Assembly (NCBI RefSeq): GCF_963675165.1
Contig: NC_087388.1
Coordinates: 4,965,047-5,029,046 of the forward strand
Length of the DNA stretch: 64,000 nucleotides
Direction of reading: 5' to 3'
Source: Halichondria panicea
Taxonomy: Eukaryota; Porifera; Demospongiae; Suberitida; Halichondriidae
The notes beneath the pieces are model-generated. The model was given only the letters and a program-made list of their open reading frames with translations, did no database searches and was not told where the DNA came from. Numbering within the stretch: position 1 is the first letter of the stretch; each line of letters starts with the position of its first letter. Made by a program: the position numbers and the translations under genes. Below, piece after piece: positions 53,901 through 64,000 of this stretch.

Positions 53901-55361
53901 AAGAATTAATTGCGTGGAAATGTAATGTGTACTCGAATACAAGGTAAAGGCTTGCAGAGTCACTTACTGAACAATCTGTAGATGTTGATCATACTCCTCC
54001 TTAAATCCACACCTCCATCCACTCTTCATTCTTTCCTGGTCAAACTTAGTGCAAATATCACACTTGCTGAAAGCGCTTTGCTGTAAATTGGATAATTATA
54101 TGGTTATGGTTATATAATAATAGTATAATAGAATACTTACACTGGGAATGAGCACCTTCGAAAAATCTTCTTTCCAAAAGCGATAAAAGGTAGAAACTTT
54201 CACAACAGCATCTTCTGGGATTCCTCCAGCCATGAGCTCCCTCTTCATCCTGACGTACACATCGTACTTAGTGAGGAAATGAGGAAGGTGTACACGATCG
54301 ATGTTAGGCATCTGATCTCCAATGAGATTAAAGTATTGCCTCATCCAAGTCTTGGCTTCAGACGTTTTTGAGGCCTCGGCTCTCACGTGGGGTTTTCTAG
54401 TGGCTTTGTGAATGCCATTTGAGAATTGTTCGGTTACTGTTTTGAATCTCTTGTTTGAAATTCCAAGAATATTCAAGAAGGCGTTCTTGCATACATGCTT
54501 TCCTTCGAGCATCATCGTAAGCTTGCTTGAGCTCGATGATTGTCTGCTTGACGAGGGAATAAATATCAATGAGGTATCAAACAGAAACTGTTTCTGGTCA
54601 GCTCTTCTCTTTTTGTTAAAGATACCTCTAACTTTCTGTACTTCCTGCTGAGTAAATGCAGCAATACACACCCTTCCACAACATTGAAACCGATGAGAGC
54701 TTACAGGAGATTCACTCTCATATTCCAAAGGATCTTCTGTCCTTCGCTTCTTGACAGGTGTTGAATTCAAAGGAGCTTCAAATTGGGGATCAAAATCCAT
54801 GAGTTCGAGTAGTTCGGAGTCAGCATCACAGTTAGTGAAGCTGGAGGACACAAACAACTCTTGGCTGCTGTCTACAACAGGAGATAAGAGCAGAGAGTTT
54901 TGCGTGTTGGTAGTCATGCTTGTCTCTGGAGACACAATAAGAAGGGAGTCTTGCGCTATGCTTGTTTCGAGTTCTGGTGACACAAAAAGGAGGGAGTCTT
55001 GCGCTATGCTTGTTTCGAGTTCTGGAGACACAATGAGGAGAGAGTCTTGCGCTATGCTTGTTTCGAGCTCTGGAGACACAATAAGGAGAGAGTCCTGCGC
55101 TATGCTTGTTTCGAGTTCTAGTTCTGGAGACACAATGAGGAGAGAGTCTTGCACTATGCTTGTTTCGAGTTCTGGAGACACAATGAGGAGAGAGTCTTGC
55201 TTGTTGTTAGCTATGCTAGCAGGAGTGCATGCACCCCTGATGCTAGTTTGTGAGTCTTGCTTACTGCTTGTCCCTGGTGACACAATAAGGAGAGAGTCTT
55301 GGCTATAACTGCCATCATAGAGAGGACATGAATCATTCATCATTGCATGCATGCAAGCCAC
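50960..55361 (-). CDS. DUF7869-type protein, candidate transposase
   Basis: Exons in coding order: 55361-54141, 54080-53968, 53747-53342, 52965-52860, 52691-52450, 52016-51815, 51718-51609 and 51340-50960; 926 aa, all GT-AG and in phase. The first 130 residues hold about seven copies of a QDSLLIVSPELETSIA-type repeat. A Cys/basic region follows (RFQCCGRVCIAAFTQQEV) and a CDICTKFDQER motif. The conserved core has IIIDGMDQHKTNLP (Asp 471, 474), NIQLDNTAKENKNKF (Asp 554) and VGHTHEDIDQLFSRIS (His 590, 592, Glu 593, Asp 594, 596). These three blocks are the hallmark of the DUF7869 family, recalled rather than searched. Their order suggests an RNase H-like DDE/D catalytic core; that is inference. 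The terminal repeats and the partner gene support a role in transposition. Confidence 0.85.
51387..51565. promoter_or_regulatory. Left subterminal array of CCTAAATTTAGG
   Basis: Exact palindromes lie at 51387-51398, 51414-51425, 51462-51473 and 51536-51547, with a partial one (TAAATTTAGG) at about 51554. They lie in the last intron of the DUF7869 gene, 0.7-0.85 kb from the left end. The same palindrome lies near the right end. These are candidate transposase-binding sites. Confidence 0.7.
53082..53307. mobile_element. TAGCCTCGA family element nested in the transposon, with 9-bp TSD
   Basis: TAGCCTCGAGACCAGCCGTT and its reverse complement close the element. The arms are about 50 bp and include TTATCTGAAAGAACGCCTGG. 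TGCAGTTGC flanks both sides (53073-53081 and 53308-53316). It lies in intron 3 of the DUF7869 gene. Confidence 0.8.
54906..55300 (-). repeat. In-frame tandem repeat at the N terminus of the DUF7869 protein
   Basis: Units of about 48-54 nt encode QDSLLIVSPELETSIA with small length changes in multiples of three. The core SQDSLL...SPE resembles serine-rich, phosphorylatable linear motifs. Keeping the frame despite length change implies selection on the protein. Confidence 0.8.
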
Positions 55362-55533
55362 AAATCATGCGCACTGAACTATCACACCTGCGGGTTCACG
55401 CATGGCTACTTTATTGCGCATGCGCCGATGGACTAGCACTATTCAGCTGCATTTAAAACTGCACTGCACTGCGCTGCACTTAGTAGTACGTGCTTAGCTA
55501 CTGTAGCTCCCTAGTTTACAGCATAGGTGAAGA
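55362..55533. promoter_or_regulatory. Bidirectional promoter region of the transposon
   Basis: 172 bp separate the two divergent start codons. It contains GCGCATGCGC and repeated CTGCACTGCACTGCGCTGCA. No TATA box is obvious. Co-expression of the two genes is inferred. Confidence 0.55.
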
Positions 55534-58500
55534 ATGCCTGCAACCAAGAGGTGGCACTTTGAGTTTCTCGTGGGTGGAGTCAGTGGTATCACTGTGTACA
55601 AGAATGGTGCAAGGATTAAGAGCTACAAACTCCCAAATCGCCCAGTCTTGGAAAGTGTATATTCAATAGGTACTCCTTCTACTAGAAAGACTTGTGATAA
55701 GGTTAAAGAATACCTAGATCAAGCCATTGAGGTAAGCTATAATGTATAACAATGTTGTAATTTTAGTAATAAGCACCACAGATATAATCCTGGTTTTTAT
55801 TGGTCATACAGGTCACATTTAAATGCAAGACTACTGTGCTCCTGAATCGGAAGGAGTTTGAATGGAATAAATCAGCATTTTGTCGACTGTTGAGGCTGTC
55901 TCCTGGGGCGAGAGCAGTCGACTTCATTCAAGTCTTCAACCAACTGACAAAGGTATCATAATAATGTGTCTTGCCCATTTCTGCGTGATTGCTAAGGTGT
56001 ACAACAGTTGATACAGTCCCTGTTTTCACATAGGAATAATGGGGGGGGGGGGTCATATAGATCCTTGTGATAGGGAAAATGTAATAATTGATGTACAATA
56101 CGTTTTTCATGTACATCACTTGAAGATCAGACCCTCTCAACAAAATCTCTGACTACAAAGCCCGAGTTTAAGCAGCAAAATTTTAGCCCAATCCAGTGCC
56201 TTCCTGATGAGTTCAAGCTGGAAATGTTATCAAAGGTATACAAGCGCTTGAGAAGATTTTCTATAGACAAAATAATATTGTTACGTATAAAGAAGCACAT
56301 GCAGAGGTATAATATTATAGGAGCCTGACAGCGTAATCTATTTATATCTGCATTGAAGTTGTTATGAATTAACAGTAACAGTTTTTTAGATCATGTTTGC
56401 CTGCAATCTGATTGGCTATAGAGGAAGTGTTCTATCCAACTTAGTATACTTACCGTATAGCGCGAAATTTTCGAGGCACTTATATTTCGTGGATTGGCCT
56501 CTAAAAACCATTTCGTTGCACAATGTTCGCGGAATGACTGCTTACGGGAAGCCACGCCTTTAAATATTTGCACGATAGCAGGTAATTCTAATTAAAGAAC
56601 AATTTTCGTGGACTTAATTTTCGTATAGAATTCTAACCCACGAAATCCGCGAAAATTAAGCCCCTCGAACATTTCGCGCTATACGGTATTTACTTCACTT
56701 ATGTAGCAAAGATTAGATAAGAATAGTGCATGATTGACTAAATTGAGAATCATGGTTGCTATAATTATTATGCATGATCTATAATCAGGGCTAGTAGAAC
56801 CCTCTCTACACGTTCGGGATACTACAACCATGCAGCTCTAAATGTTAATTATTAATTTTCCAGGTTTCAAGCAGTGAGCTAAGCCTTGCTGAATTAAAGG
56901 AAGAAGCTACCAGCTACAGATCAAGAAAGTCTCTGCAAAGGGCTTTTTGCAAGTAAATTAACAATCACATGCATGCATTTGTATAGACACTGTTTAGGAA
57001 GTTTCTAGAAGCCCAAAGGGCTGGTAATTGTAGTATCCCGAACGCGGTGAGGGTTCTACTAGCCCTGACTCGTGAGGACTTCTAAATCATGTGGAAACTT
57101 CCTTTTTTTGATCTAAAGTGTATTATTTCTATAATCACATTTTTTAAGTTAAGTATAATTCCATCCCAGGATAACTACTTCCAGTACGTGGTGCGAGGCA
57201 AAACGTAGATTTCCTGCCTTCACTACCCCAGAGCGTCTGAGGACATTCCACCAGATATGTTTAACCAAAACAATACCGGCGTCTTTTCGTTCATATTGTG
57301 AGGCAGCTCTAAAAGCAGAAAAATCAGGCAGCACAGACACTGTTGTCCCCTCGGCTGATATATATAAGTTCAGGCACTGCAAGGCTTATGTGGTCGAAGG
57401 GGATGCAGCAAACATGTGCTGCCAAGATGTTAGGGATGTCTACCCTACATTCATGGGCTCAAATCTCTTCCTGGCTGACATACCCGTGGTATAATTATGT
57501 GCATGCATGCACGTACAGCTATAACACATGTATATGTTATAGCTACGTATATAAACACTCCTGATATTATACTTACATGTTGTTCAACTTCGTGCAGGCG
57601 TGGACAACAGAACAAATTCAAAGCCTTGTGTACACCACAAAACAGCTGAATACAATACCCGAGAAAACTGTGAGCACATTTAATGTTGCATTGATTAGCA
57701 CCAGTCTCTCAAAAATTGAAGAACTGAAGAATTGTTTGTTGAAGTGCTACGAACACGTCAGTGTGTGCTACTGGCAGACAGCGTGCACAGGTAAACTATG
57801 TTCAATAATAATTCATCGACATTATACATTTAACAACTTGTGTCACACGGTGTGTGCAAATCCATCGGTTTTTCGCCTCTGCTATAATTATACACTCAAA
57901 ATAACAACGCTATAAATATTTCGCATGACTGTATATAATATTTATCGTGTAACAACTGTATAATAGCGTGAACTTTTTCGAGGTGCTTAATTTTTCCTGA
58001 TTTCGTGGGTTAGCAATACTACTAATTATCTGCTATAACTCGCAAAGATTTAAGGTGTGGCTTCTGGTAAGCACGAACATTGTGCAACGAATTGCTTTTA
58101 GAGGCCTTTACAAAATATATAAGCACCTCGAACATTTCGCACTATTATGTACACATGCAGCCTATTATATCGTACATAACTATAAGCATAATAATTATTA
58201 TACAGCCCATAATCATTATTGTTATAGGTGGCTTAGATTCCACTCATCCACTGGGATTTATCCCATCAATTGGTTGTGTGGTAGTGGGACACTACTCACT
58301 CAGTGGAAAGCTGGAGGAGGACCACTTTAACTTCGTTGAGGAAGGGCGGTCCAATTTCTTCCCCTGTATTGATCAATCCACTGCTAAGATTCCGATTTGT
58401 GTGCTGACAGGCATTATAAAGAAGCTGTCTTTTGAAGGGAGCACTGTTATTGATGCCACAAGTGAATCTGGTAATTATTATAGGATGACAGTGCATGCAT

Positions 58501-59013
58501 GCATGATTACTATTATTTTTATGTTTTAGATACCCAGCATGATTGTGATGTACAAACAACTATGGACCACCTGCCATGATAGTCAGATAGTTTCGGCCTT
58601 GTTGGGCCTCGTCAGCATAGTGTAGTTGTATATATGTAATGAGTACATGTAATAAGATTACATGCATAATATTATATACATGCACATACATGTAATTATC
58701 ATGTGTATAATAGTGCATGGGAATGTATCCATGCATGCACATGTACACAAGTAGAGTTCATGTATGCATGCAGTTTACCTAAATTTAGGTATTATTATAA
58801 TGCAACTGTCTCTAAATTTAGGTACAACGTACAAAGTTAATGGTACATGTAAACCTAAATTTAGGTAGAATTGCATAACACATCGTTTCATGCATGCATG
58901 CAGGTAACTGTGCAATCGCCTCACTACAAGCAGGAAGAGATGTGGTGGTACTCAAGGCATTGGCCCAAGCAGCACTTGCAAGAAGCCAGCTTGCAGAACT
59001 GTCAACAACATAG
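55534..59013 (+). CDS. Methyltransferase-like protein of the transposon
   Basis: Exons: 55534-55731, 55812-55952, 56131-56235, 56864-56952, 57170-57488, 57598-57790, 58228-58470 and 58904-59013; 465 aa, all in phase. The N-terminal part (MPATKRWHFEFLVGGVSGIT) is unrecognised. FLADIPV at about 278-284 stands where beta-class amino-methyltransferases carry motif IV (DPPY). STVIDATSESGNCAIASLQA with GRDVVVLK (about 418-447) matches the C-terminal SAM-binding motif I (normally DPFAGSGTT...A...GR). The order IV then I is that of the beta class. Both motifs are degraded (DIPV for DPPY; TSESG for FAGSG), so catalysis is doubtful and DNA binding may be the retained role. Assignment is by pattern only. 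Confidence 0.7.
56451..56688. mobile_element. MITE TACCGTATAGCGCGAAATTT in the transposon
   Basis: The left end TACCGTATAGCGCGAAATTT is inverted at the right end (CATTTCGCGCTATACGGTA). It is TA-flanked and 238 bp, in intron 3 of the methyltransferase-like gene. A diverged copy lies at about 57950-58146. Confidence 0.75.
56785..57090. repeat. Inverted repeat surrounding exon 4 of the methyltransferase-like gene
   Basis: AGGGCTAGTAGAACCCTC and TTCGGGATACTACAA (56787-56826) are inverted at 57030-57069. Exon 4 (56864-56952) lies between the arms, so the pre-mRNA could loop it out. Related sequence occurs at 18475-18545. Confidence 0.6.
58778..58865. promoter_or_regulatory. Right subterminal array of CCTAAATTTAGG
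   Basis: Exact copies lie at 58778-58789 and 58854-58865, with a one-mismatch copy (TCTAAATTTAGG) at 58811-58822. They lie in the last intron of the methyltransferase-like gene, 0.4-0.5 kb from the right end, mirroring the left array. Confidence 0.7.
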
Positions 59014-59244
59014 CTAGCTATGGACTAGACTATACTATACTGTTTCAAGCGTTCCGTTAACTTCTATGTTACTTTGTATATGCGGAGTATACGACTCGAT
59101 CTTCATCTTATTGAATGTTCATCTGGTTAAGCAAGTCAATGGGTATCAATAGAAAATAATTGGTGTTCTCTAATCTTTGAGAAATTAACAGGGATATTAA
59201 ACTAAAAAAAATGATTATGAACAAAAAACATAGCATATTAAAAT

Positions 59245-59278
59245 AAAAGAGAAAAGGAACTTTTAACAGTGAATGTGT
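59245..59278 (-). repeat. Right terminal inverted repeat of the transposon
   Basis: Reverse complement of the left terminus with one mismatch (C to T). It is followed by TATATA. Confidence 0.85.
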
Positions 59279-61053
59279 TATATATAGAGTTGATATTCAC
59301 TTCTGCAAAAATGACCGAGACCCTTGGAATATAGGATGCTTTAATGAATGCATGTGCATGGCATTGTAGGTAGCTGACATATTATAAATTAAACAATGAT
59401 TAGATCTAGCATAAAGATGTTTTATCACCACAATAATGATTATTTATTGCTGCATAAGACTTTAGAGTGTCATGATAATTATTAACGATGTCTTGTACAT
59501 GTCAGTCGCATGTGTGCTGCATGTGTTAGTTTATGTTGTCTTGTTGGGAATAATAATCGGATTTTTTATGAGGTTAATAAAGAATAGAGTAATGGATAAA
59601 AAGAATATTGATCATGGCCTATACAGGTTATACCAATTCAGTAATTCACTTTGGCACAAGTAAAATTATATAGCCTCGATTCCAAGCGCTTTGGCGGGCC
59701 TTTAAACATCAGGCATGTCCATGTCAGACAAGAGTTCATACGTCGTAGAGTTTAGAATAACTTTACTCTCGACATGCATGCCTGAACTCTGCAAACAAAT
59801 TCATTTCCCTATATAATTTATAGCTTATGTTTCTGGTTTGAAAATCACGTTTAAATTACCCTTGAGAGAGGGAGGTATCACTATTCAAGTGACATTATTT
59901 TCTGTAAATCTGCATTTCCTGTATTATTAAAACCAACCACACCACCATGCAACATGAACACACTGCTCATACACACTATAATTTATACACACATGCATAT
60001 ATAGTTGATGCACATACACACACGTAACATGTTGATAGGTTCATCCACAAGATGTTATACCGTATATATATTGAACACTTAATTCTATAGTATACGTATT
60101 AACTTTAATTTTACTTCAATCTGTATATATATATGCAAGTGCTATAGTATATAATTATACTGATATGTCTATTGTCTTGTCAATGTGATCATTTGGCCCG
60201 CAGTTCATGCATAGAGTTCATGCATTATTAATGCATGGGTTGTGATAGCCTCGATTCCAGGTCGCAGGGAAAAACTGTTGAAGGGGCTGGAGTCGAGGCT
60301 AGGGTTGTGATTATAGAGTGGAGCCAGCTATTAACACTTGTCTGCTCCTATTAACACTTGCATATGCTCTGAGTCTGAGGAGTACACAGTTGATCATGAT
60401 CACCACCTCATTCTGACCAATTATCAAGAGACTACACAGTTGCATAACAGCTTATCATAAATCTCATGCATGAGCTCATGCATGCATGCAGGCTATAGTA
60501 TACAATGTCAACACAAACATCTTTCTTGTGCAGCTTACACAACATTAATACCCACACATGCATGAGCTCATAACAATATATATGCACTGCATGCTACTAT
60601 ATATAGGCATAGGCACATTTTGCATGGGGTGAGAATTATACTCTGGCATATAACGGCACCTTTATATCATGATCACGAGAGAATTTTATTGTACATTTAA
60701 TATTCAATATCGATAATTATTCATAACAATGAATCATGGTATAAATGAAGAGTTCGTCCTCGTCAAAAATTTAGAACGGGAAACTTGTTGGAGTGGTTTC
60801 TATATTGATATACTAGGATAATAATCTCCTGGATTAGGAGAATGTGCATGCATGAGTATAATAGTGCCGCAAAGTGTTTGCACACACGCATTGTATAGAA
60901 ACGTAAGACATTAGCGAGATATGTAGTTATGCAAAACTTAATGAAATGATCTTTACCATAAATCGACATCAATATCGGGGCCTTTAACAATAATTATAAA
61001 ACAATTATAGTTAAGAACATGTGCATTATAAGAAACAATTGTTTAGTCAGGCA
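59279..61053. other. Intergenic stretch, AT-rich, with small elements
   Basis: No gene is recognised. It holds a TAGCCTCGATTCCAAGCGC fragment at 59672 and the 56-bp element at 60246-60301. Many ATGCATGCAT and CATGAGCTCATGCATGCATG runs are present. Confidence 0.5.
60246..60301. mobile_element. 56-bp minimal TAGCCTCGA element with perfect 9-bp TSD
   Basis: TAGCCTCGATTCCAGG at the left and CTGGAGTCGAGGCTA at the right. GGGTTGTGA flanks both sides (60237-60245 and 60302-60310). It is little more than two termini, which defines the minimal mobile unit. Confidence 0.85.
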
Positions 61054-64000
61054 TCATTTGCTTGCTAGAAACATTCTATAAAGTTCTTCTTTCTCTTTGT
61101 CTTTAAAAACGGGTGCAATCTCAACTTGCACAACTTCTGCAAACCCTTCCGACATGGCTGGCTCACAAAATTTGGACTTGTACATATTAAAAACCATATC
61201 ATTGACCTTAACATAGCCAGTGCTCTTCTGTGTAATCTCTCGATATCGATTGTTATGCTTGGCATGAGATGCGGTGGTCATGAATTGAAAACACCTAACA
61301 GGTACACTGAATTTCTGGGCACAGTCGATATACCGTTTTCTTGATTCCACGTCTGGGCTCGTGTTGTCAATGGCAACGCTCCTACCAGCTGCCAATAATT
61401 TGTTACATTCTCCAACACATTTTTGCCAAGATCCGATCTTGTCTCTATTGACATGCGCATAGCCTTTAGTTGAAAGGTGGTTCGTGTAAAATGTTGATTT
61501 CCCTGAAGCCGGACATCCAACAAATATAATCACTTCTTGAGAGTCCGAGTGCATCTTCGCAGAGGGTGGAGTCAATATGGGCGTGGTCTTGGTGTAATCA
61601 AAAGCGGATGGGATGAATTCGCCCCATGAGAATTTTTGGGTTTTCGGTTGACCGAGGAAGTATTCATCCGGTGTCGAAAAGTTAAGATCGAAGTTGGCAG
61701 CAAATTGTCGGTCACCACAAGAGAAATCCTTCTTTGTTCCTAAAGAGAGTGTGTGAGTGTTTGTATGTGGTACAGTATACAAAGCCGTATAAAGTGTTTC
61801 AATTTTTGACCACAGAAGCATCAAAAGTCAGCCTTTGGCGGTCGTTAGTGGGTGGTGGTGTTACTAGTGGCAGGGTAGATATCGGTACGCGTTTACGAAC
61901 GAAATGCATACCGATATCTATATTGCATAGTTGTACGTAAGGAGAAGTGCTGCTCGGCACATGTTATACATGCAACGATCGAGGTGGATATGGATGTGGG
62001 GAGGGAGGAGGCGTATGCAAACTTATGTGCACAACATACAAATAATTAAGTGCATCAATTTCCTAGTATACATAATTATTGCATTATTATACAGGAGAGC
62101 TGCTCAGCACATACAACCACACAGCCATCAGCTACTATACCTGGTTTCCAATTGGCCTCTCTCCCTGCTGCATCACCGACGAAGCAGCTCACACTCTTGT
62201 CCACCACATACCCTCCATTCTCTTTCTCTACCAGATAGTTCCAGCCCCCGGGGGCAGGCTTGCGATACACGTCTCTAGCAGTAGCAGCGATCACCAGTAT
62301 AGGTAGCTCTAGCTTGGCTGCAATGGATTCCATTTTTTGCTTGAATTCTGATTTTGTCGGTTTCCCTTTTGAGATGCCAAGTTGATTTGTGAAAATAACG
62401 ATTCTGAAACCTTCCCCGTGAAGTGAATGTAGTTTGGGGTAGACCTTGGGGAAAAGTTTCCAGTCAGTAGGTCCAGTAGCAAACCTGAATGGGTAAAACG
62501 GAGATGTTTGACCTTTGGAAATTTACAACCTGTATACAATAGAGACTGTGCATGTGATAACAACAGATACAGCATTATCAAAAGGGTACTCAGATACAGC
62601 ACAAAAGGGTACACAATGCAAAGATTTACTATATGAATACCATGCTGTATCAGACATGCATGTCAACACAGAAATGAGAAACCTATTACATATACTAACC
62701 TTTTTCCCGAGGCTGTCTGAATTAGAGTACCATCGAGATCAAAGCATGCCAGTTTACTACAATGCACTGCGTTCCCATACTGTAGGATCAACATGGTGTC
62801 CACCTCCTCCCAAGAGCAACTCATCTCAACACTACCACTTGACGTAGATCCACCAGAGAAAAAGGCATCTAATGACGATTGCTTTGGTTTATCGATTGAA
62901 GATTCTTCATTCATTACAGAAGATTTATTCTCGCTGGTTGCTTTTGAAGCAAGTAATTCTTTTGATTTCTCACTGGTTGCTTTTGAAGCAAGTAATTCTT
63001 TTGATTTCTCACTGGTTGCTTTTGATGCTAGTCTAGTAGAGGTCCTAGTAGAGGTCCTAGTAGAGGTCCTAGTAGCCAATGGTGGTTTAGTGGGTTTAGA
63101 TACTTTAAGCTTCTTGGAGGAAGTGGTATCTTCTCCATTAATGCTTTGTGAGTGTGCACGCTTTCGTGATGTGCTCGATGATAAGTCACTTTCATTAGGA
63201 GATTTCTCTCGTCCCAAATCGACATCTCTATCATCAGAGCTCTGAAGTTTCTCCAGTGCATCTTCTGGAATTTTCTTTCCAAAATGAATGTGATATTTGT
63301 ATTTTCCTTCGAGTAGTTCAATGCTGGCCATTGGTCCGAGGAGAATAGTGCTGCTCTTACTCAGAGAAGTGCCTGCAGCTACTGAGGGGTTGGCCCCAAG
63401 CTGTCTCACTAGTAGCTCTTGTTTGGGGTAGTCGGCGGTTACTTCAACCTGCATGGAGAGACGATAATTATATAGGCTCTTAAGGTCTACGCAAGCCTCG
63501 ATATAATTATTTCGAAGGTACACATGTATAAATGGTGTCTGATGTCAACAGTGAAAATGAAGCACATGGTCAAAGCTCCAATCAATGTGACAGACACAGT
63601 ATTTTAGTTGCGACATGTACATAGGTTCAACACTTACACTGAGGGGGGCGCGAAAAGGGGTGGGGTTGCTCACTCAAAGTAATGACAATTTTCATACCAT
63701 AATGAAAGTGCCAGAAATTTGTGAGACTATGTGTACGAGACTATATGTACATAAAAACAAATGAATTTATATGATGCTATAATTATGGGGCTGAAAATTC
63801 AAATTTTAGAGTGGCGTTGTAATTACATGAATTATGGTAGTTTGTTTACACGATCGACTGGACGGACCTGACTCCTGGATAGTTTACTGTCTGTGACGAG
63901 TGTAAGTGGCCCTCTGCCCAGTACCAAGGAAACGCCGTCCGCTAGGACAATGGTGGGACAAGCCTTGTCTGCAGGAAGGAGCTGACAGAACTGCTCCAAC
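61054..64000 (-). CDS. PNKP: Bifunctional polynucleotide kinase 3'-phosphatase, 5' end beyond the window
   Basis: Restores 5'-phosphate and removes 3'-phosphate at DNA breaks before ligation. Exons in coding order: 64000-63868 (partial), 63448-62700, 62484-62141 and 61739-61054; 636 codons visible. An N-terminal FHA domain ([20 protein letters not shown]) would bind phosphorylated XRCC1/XRCC4. A long Ser/Lys/Thr linker carries three TRTS units and three [12 protein letters not shown]-type units. The HAD phosphatase has [10 protein letters not shown] (DxDGT nucleophile), [14 protein letters not shown] and [10 protein letters not shown]. The kinase has Walker [10 protein letters not shown] and NRDKIGSW, with [15 protein letters not shown]. 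All key motifs are intact. An ATG-led open frame runs past the exon d acceptor to 61824, but the splice at 61739 is preferred. Confidence 0.93.
62880..63075 (-). repeat. In-frame repeats in the PNKP linker
   Basis: A 39-nt unit encoding [13 protein letters not shown] occurs about three times, next to a 12-nt unit (RTST) repeated three to four times. All lengths are multiples of three. Confidence 0.8.

Larger units (their letters stand above)
50708..59278. mobile_element. DNA transposon of about 8.6 kb with DUF7869-type and methyltransferase-like genes
   Basis: 34-bp terminal inverted repeats (50708-50741 and 59245-59278) differ at one position. Both ends are flanked by TATATA, compatible with a TA, TATA or TATATA target duplication that cannot be resolved in the TA-rich flank. 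It contains two divergent multi-exon genes with open frames throughout (50960-55361 minus, 55534-59013 plus), their starts 172 bp apart. Palindromic CCTAAATTTAGG copies cluster near both ends. Open frames and near-identical termini suggest a recent insertion. Several smaller MITEs sit in its introns. I cannot assign it to a named superfamily. Confidence 0.85.

Noticed and set aside
54751-55308. 185-codon plus-strand frame opposite the DUF7869 gene start
   Set aside because: It is the antisense shadow of the N-terminal repeats.
62793-63245. 150-codon plus-strand frame opposite PNKP
   Set aside because: It is antisense to the PNKP linker repeats; no independent evidence.

Overview
The window reads as animal genomic DNA, most likely from a sponge (demosponge). 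This is inferred, not proven. Reasons: compact multi-exon genes with GT-AG introns, AT-rich gaps packed with short inverted-repeat elements and microsatellites, a C-terminally short animal-type cytosolic seryl-tRNA synthetase, a CfaD-type cathepsin, a modular Ig receptor, an FHA-type PNKP and a DUF7869-type mobile gene. There are no operons, ribosome binding sites or CRISPR arrays, and I recognised no tRNA or rRNA gene.

Layout. 1-1014 (+): 3' end of an unrecognised multi-exon gene. 3261-32057 (+): seryl-tRNA synthetase in ten exons, all in phase (493 aa). Its intron 5 is about 22.9 kb (6857-29790) and holds, on the same strand, a cluster of intronless genes: a 172-aa amphipathic helical protein (11217-11735) and eight intact small secreted Cys-rich precursors, plus two decayed copies and non-coding relics. 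Three leader families (MKVL, MKTL, MKWL) share an acidic propeptide and a C-terminal Cys core, often C-x-C-x3-P-C-x-C. 32497-36442 (+): single-pass Ig-like receptor. 40004-49396 (-): secreted papain-family protease with an extra N-terminal domain. 61054-64000 (-): polynucleotide kinase 3'-phosphatase, 5' end cut by the window edge.

50708-59278 is an apparently complete DNA transposon of about 8.6 kb with 34-bp terminal inverted repeats (one mismatch). It carries two divergent multi-exon genes: a 926-aa DUF7869-type protein (-) and a 465-aa protein (+) whose C-terminal half resembles a degenerate beta-class DNA amino-methyltransferase. The palindrome CCTAAATTTAGG is clustered near both ends, in the last intron of each gene. 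It looks like a two-gene mobile element with paired subterminal binding sites.

The rest is mostly non-autonomous repeats. The best resolved is a family with TAGCCTCGA termini and 9-bp target duplications. The two strongest candidates for undescribed systems are the Cys-core peptide cluster and the DUF7869/methyltransferase-like transposon.
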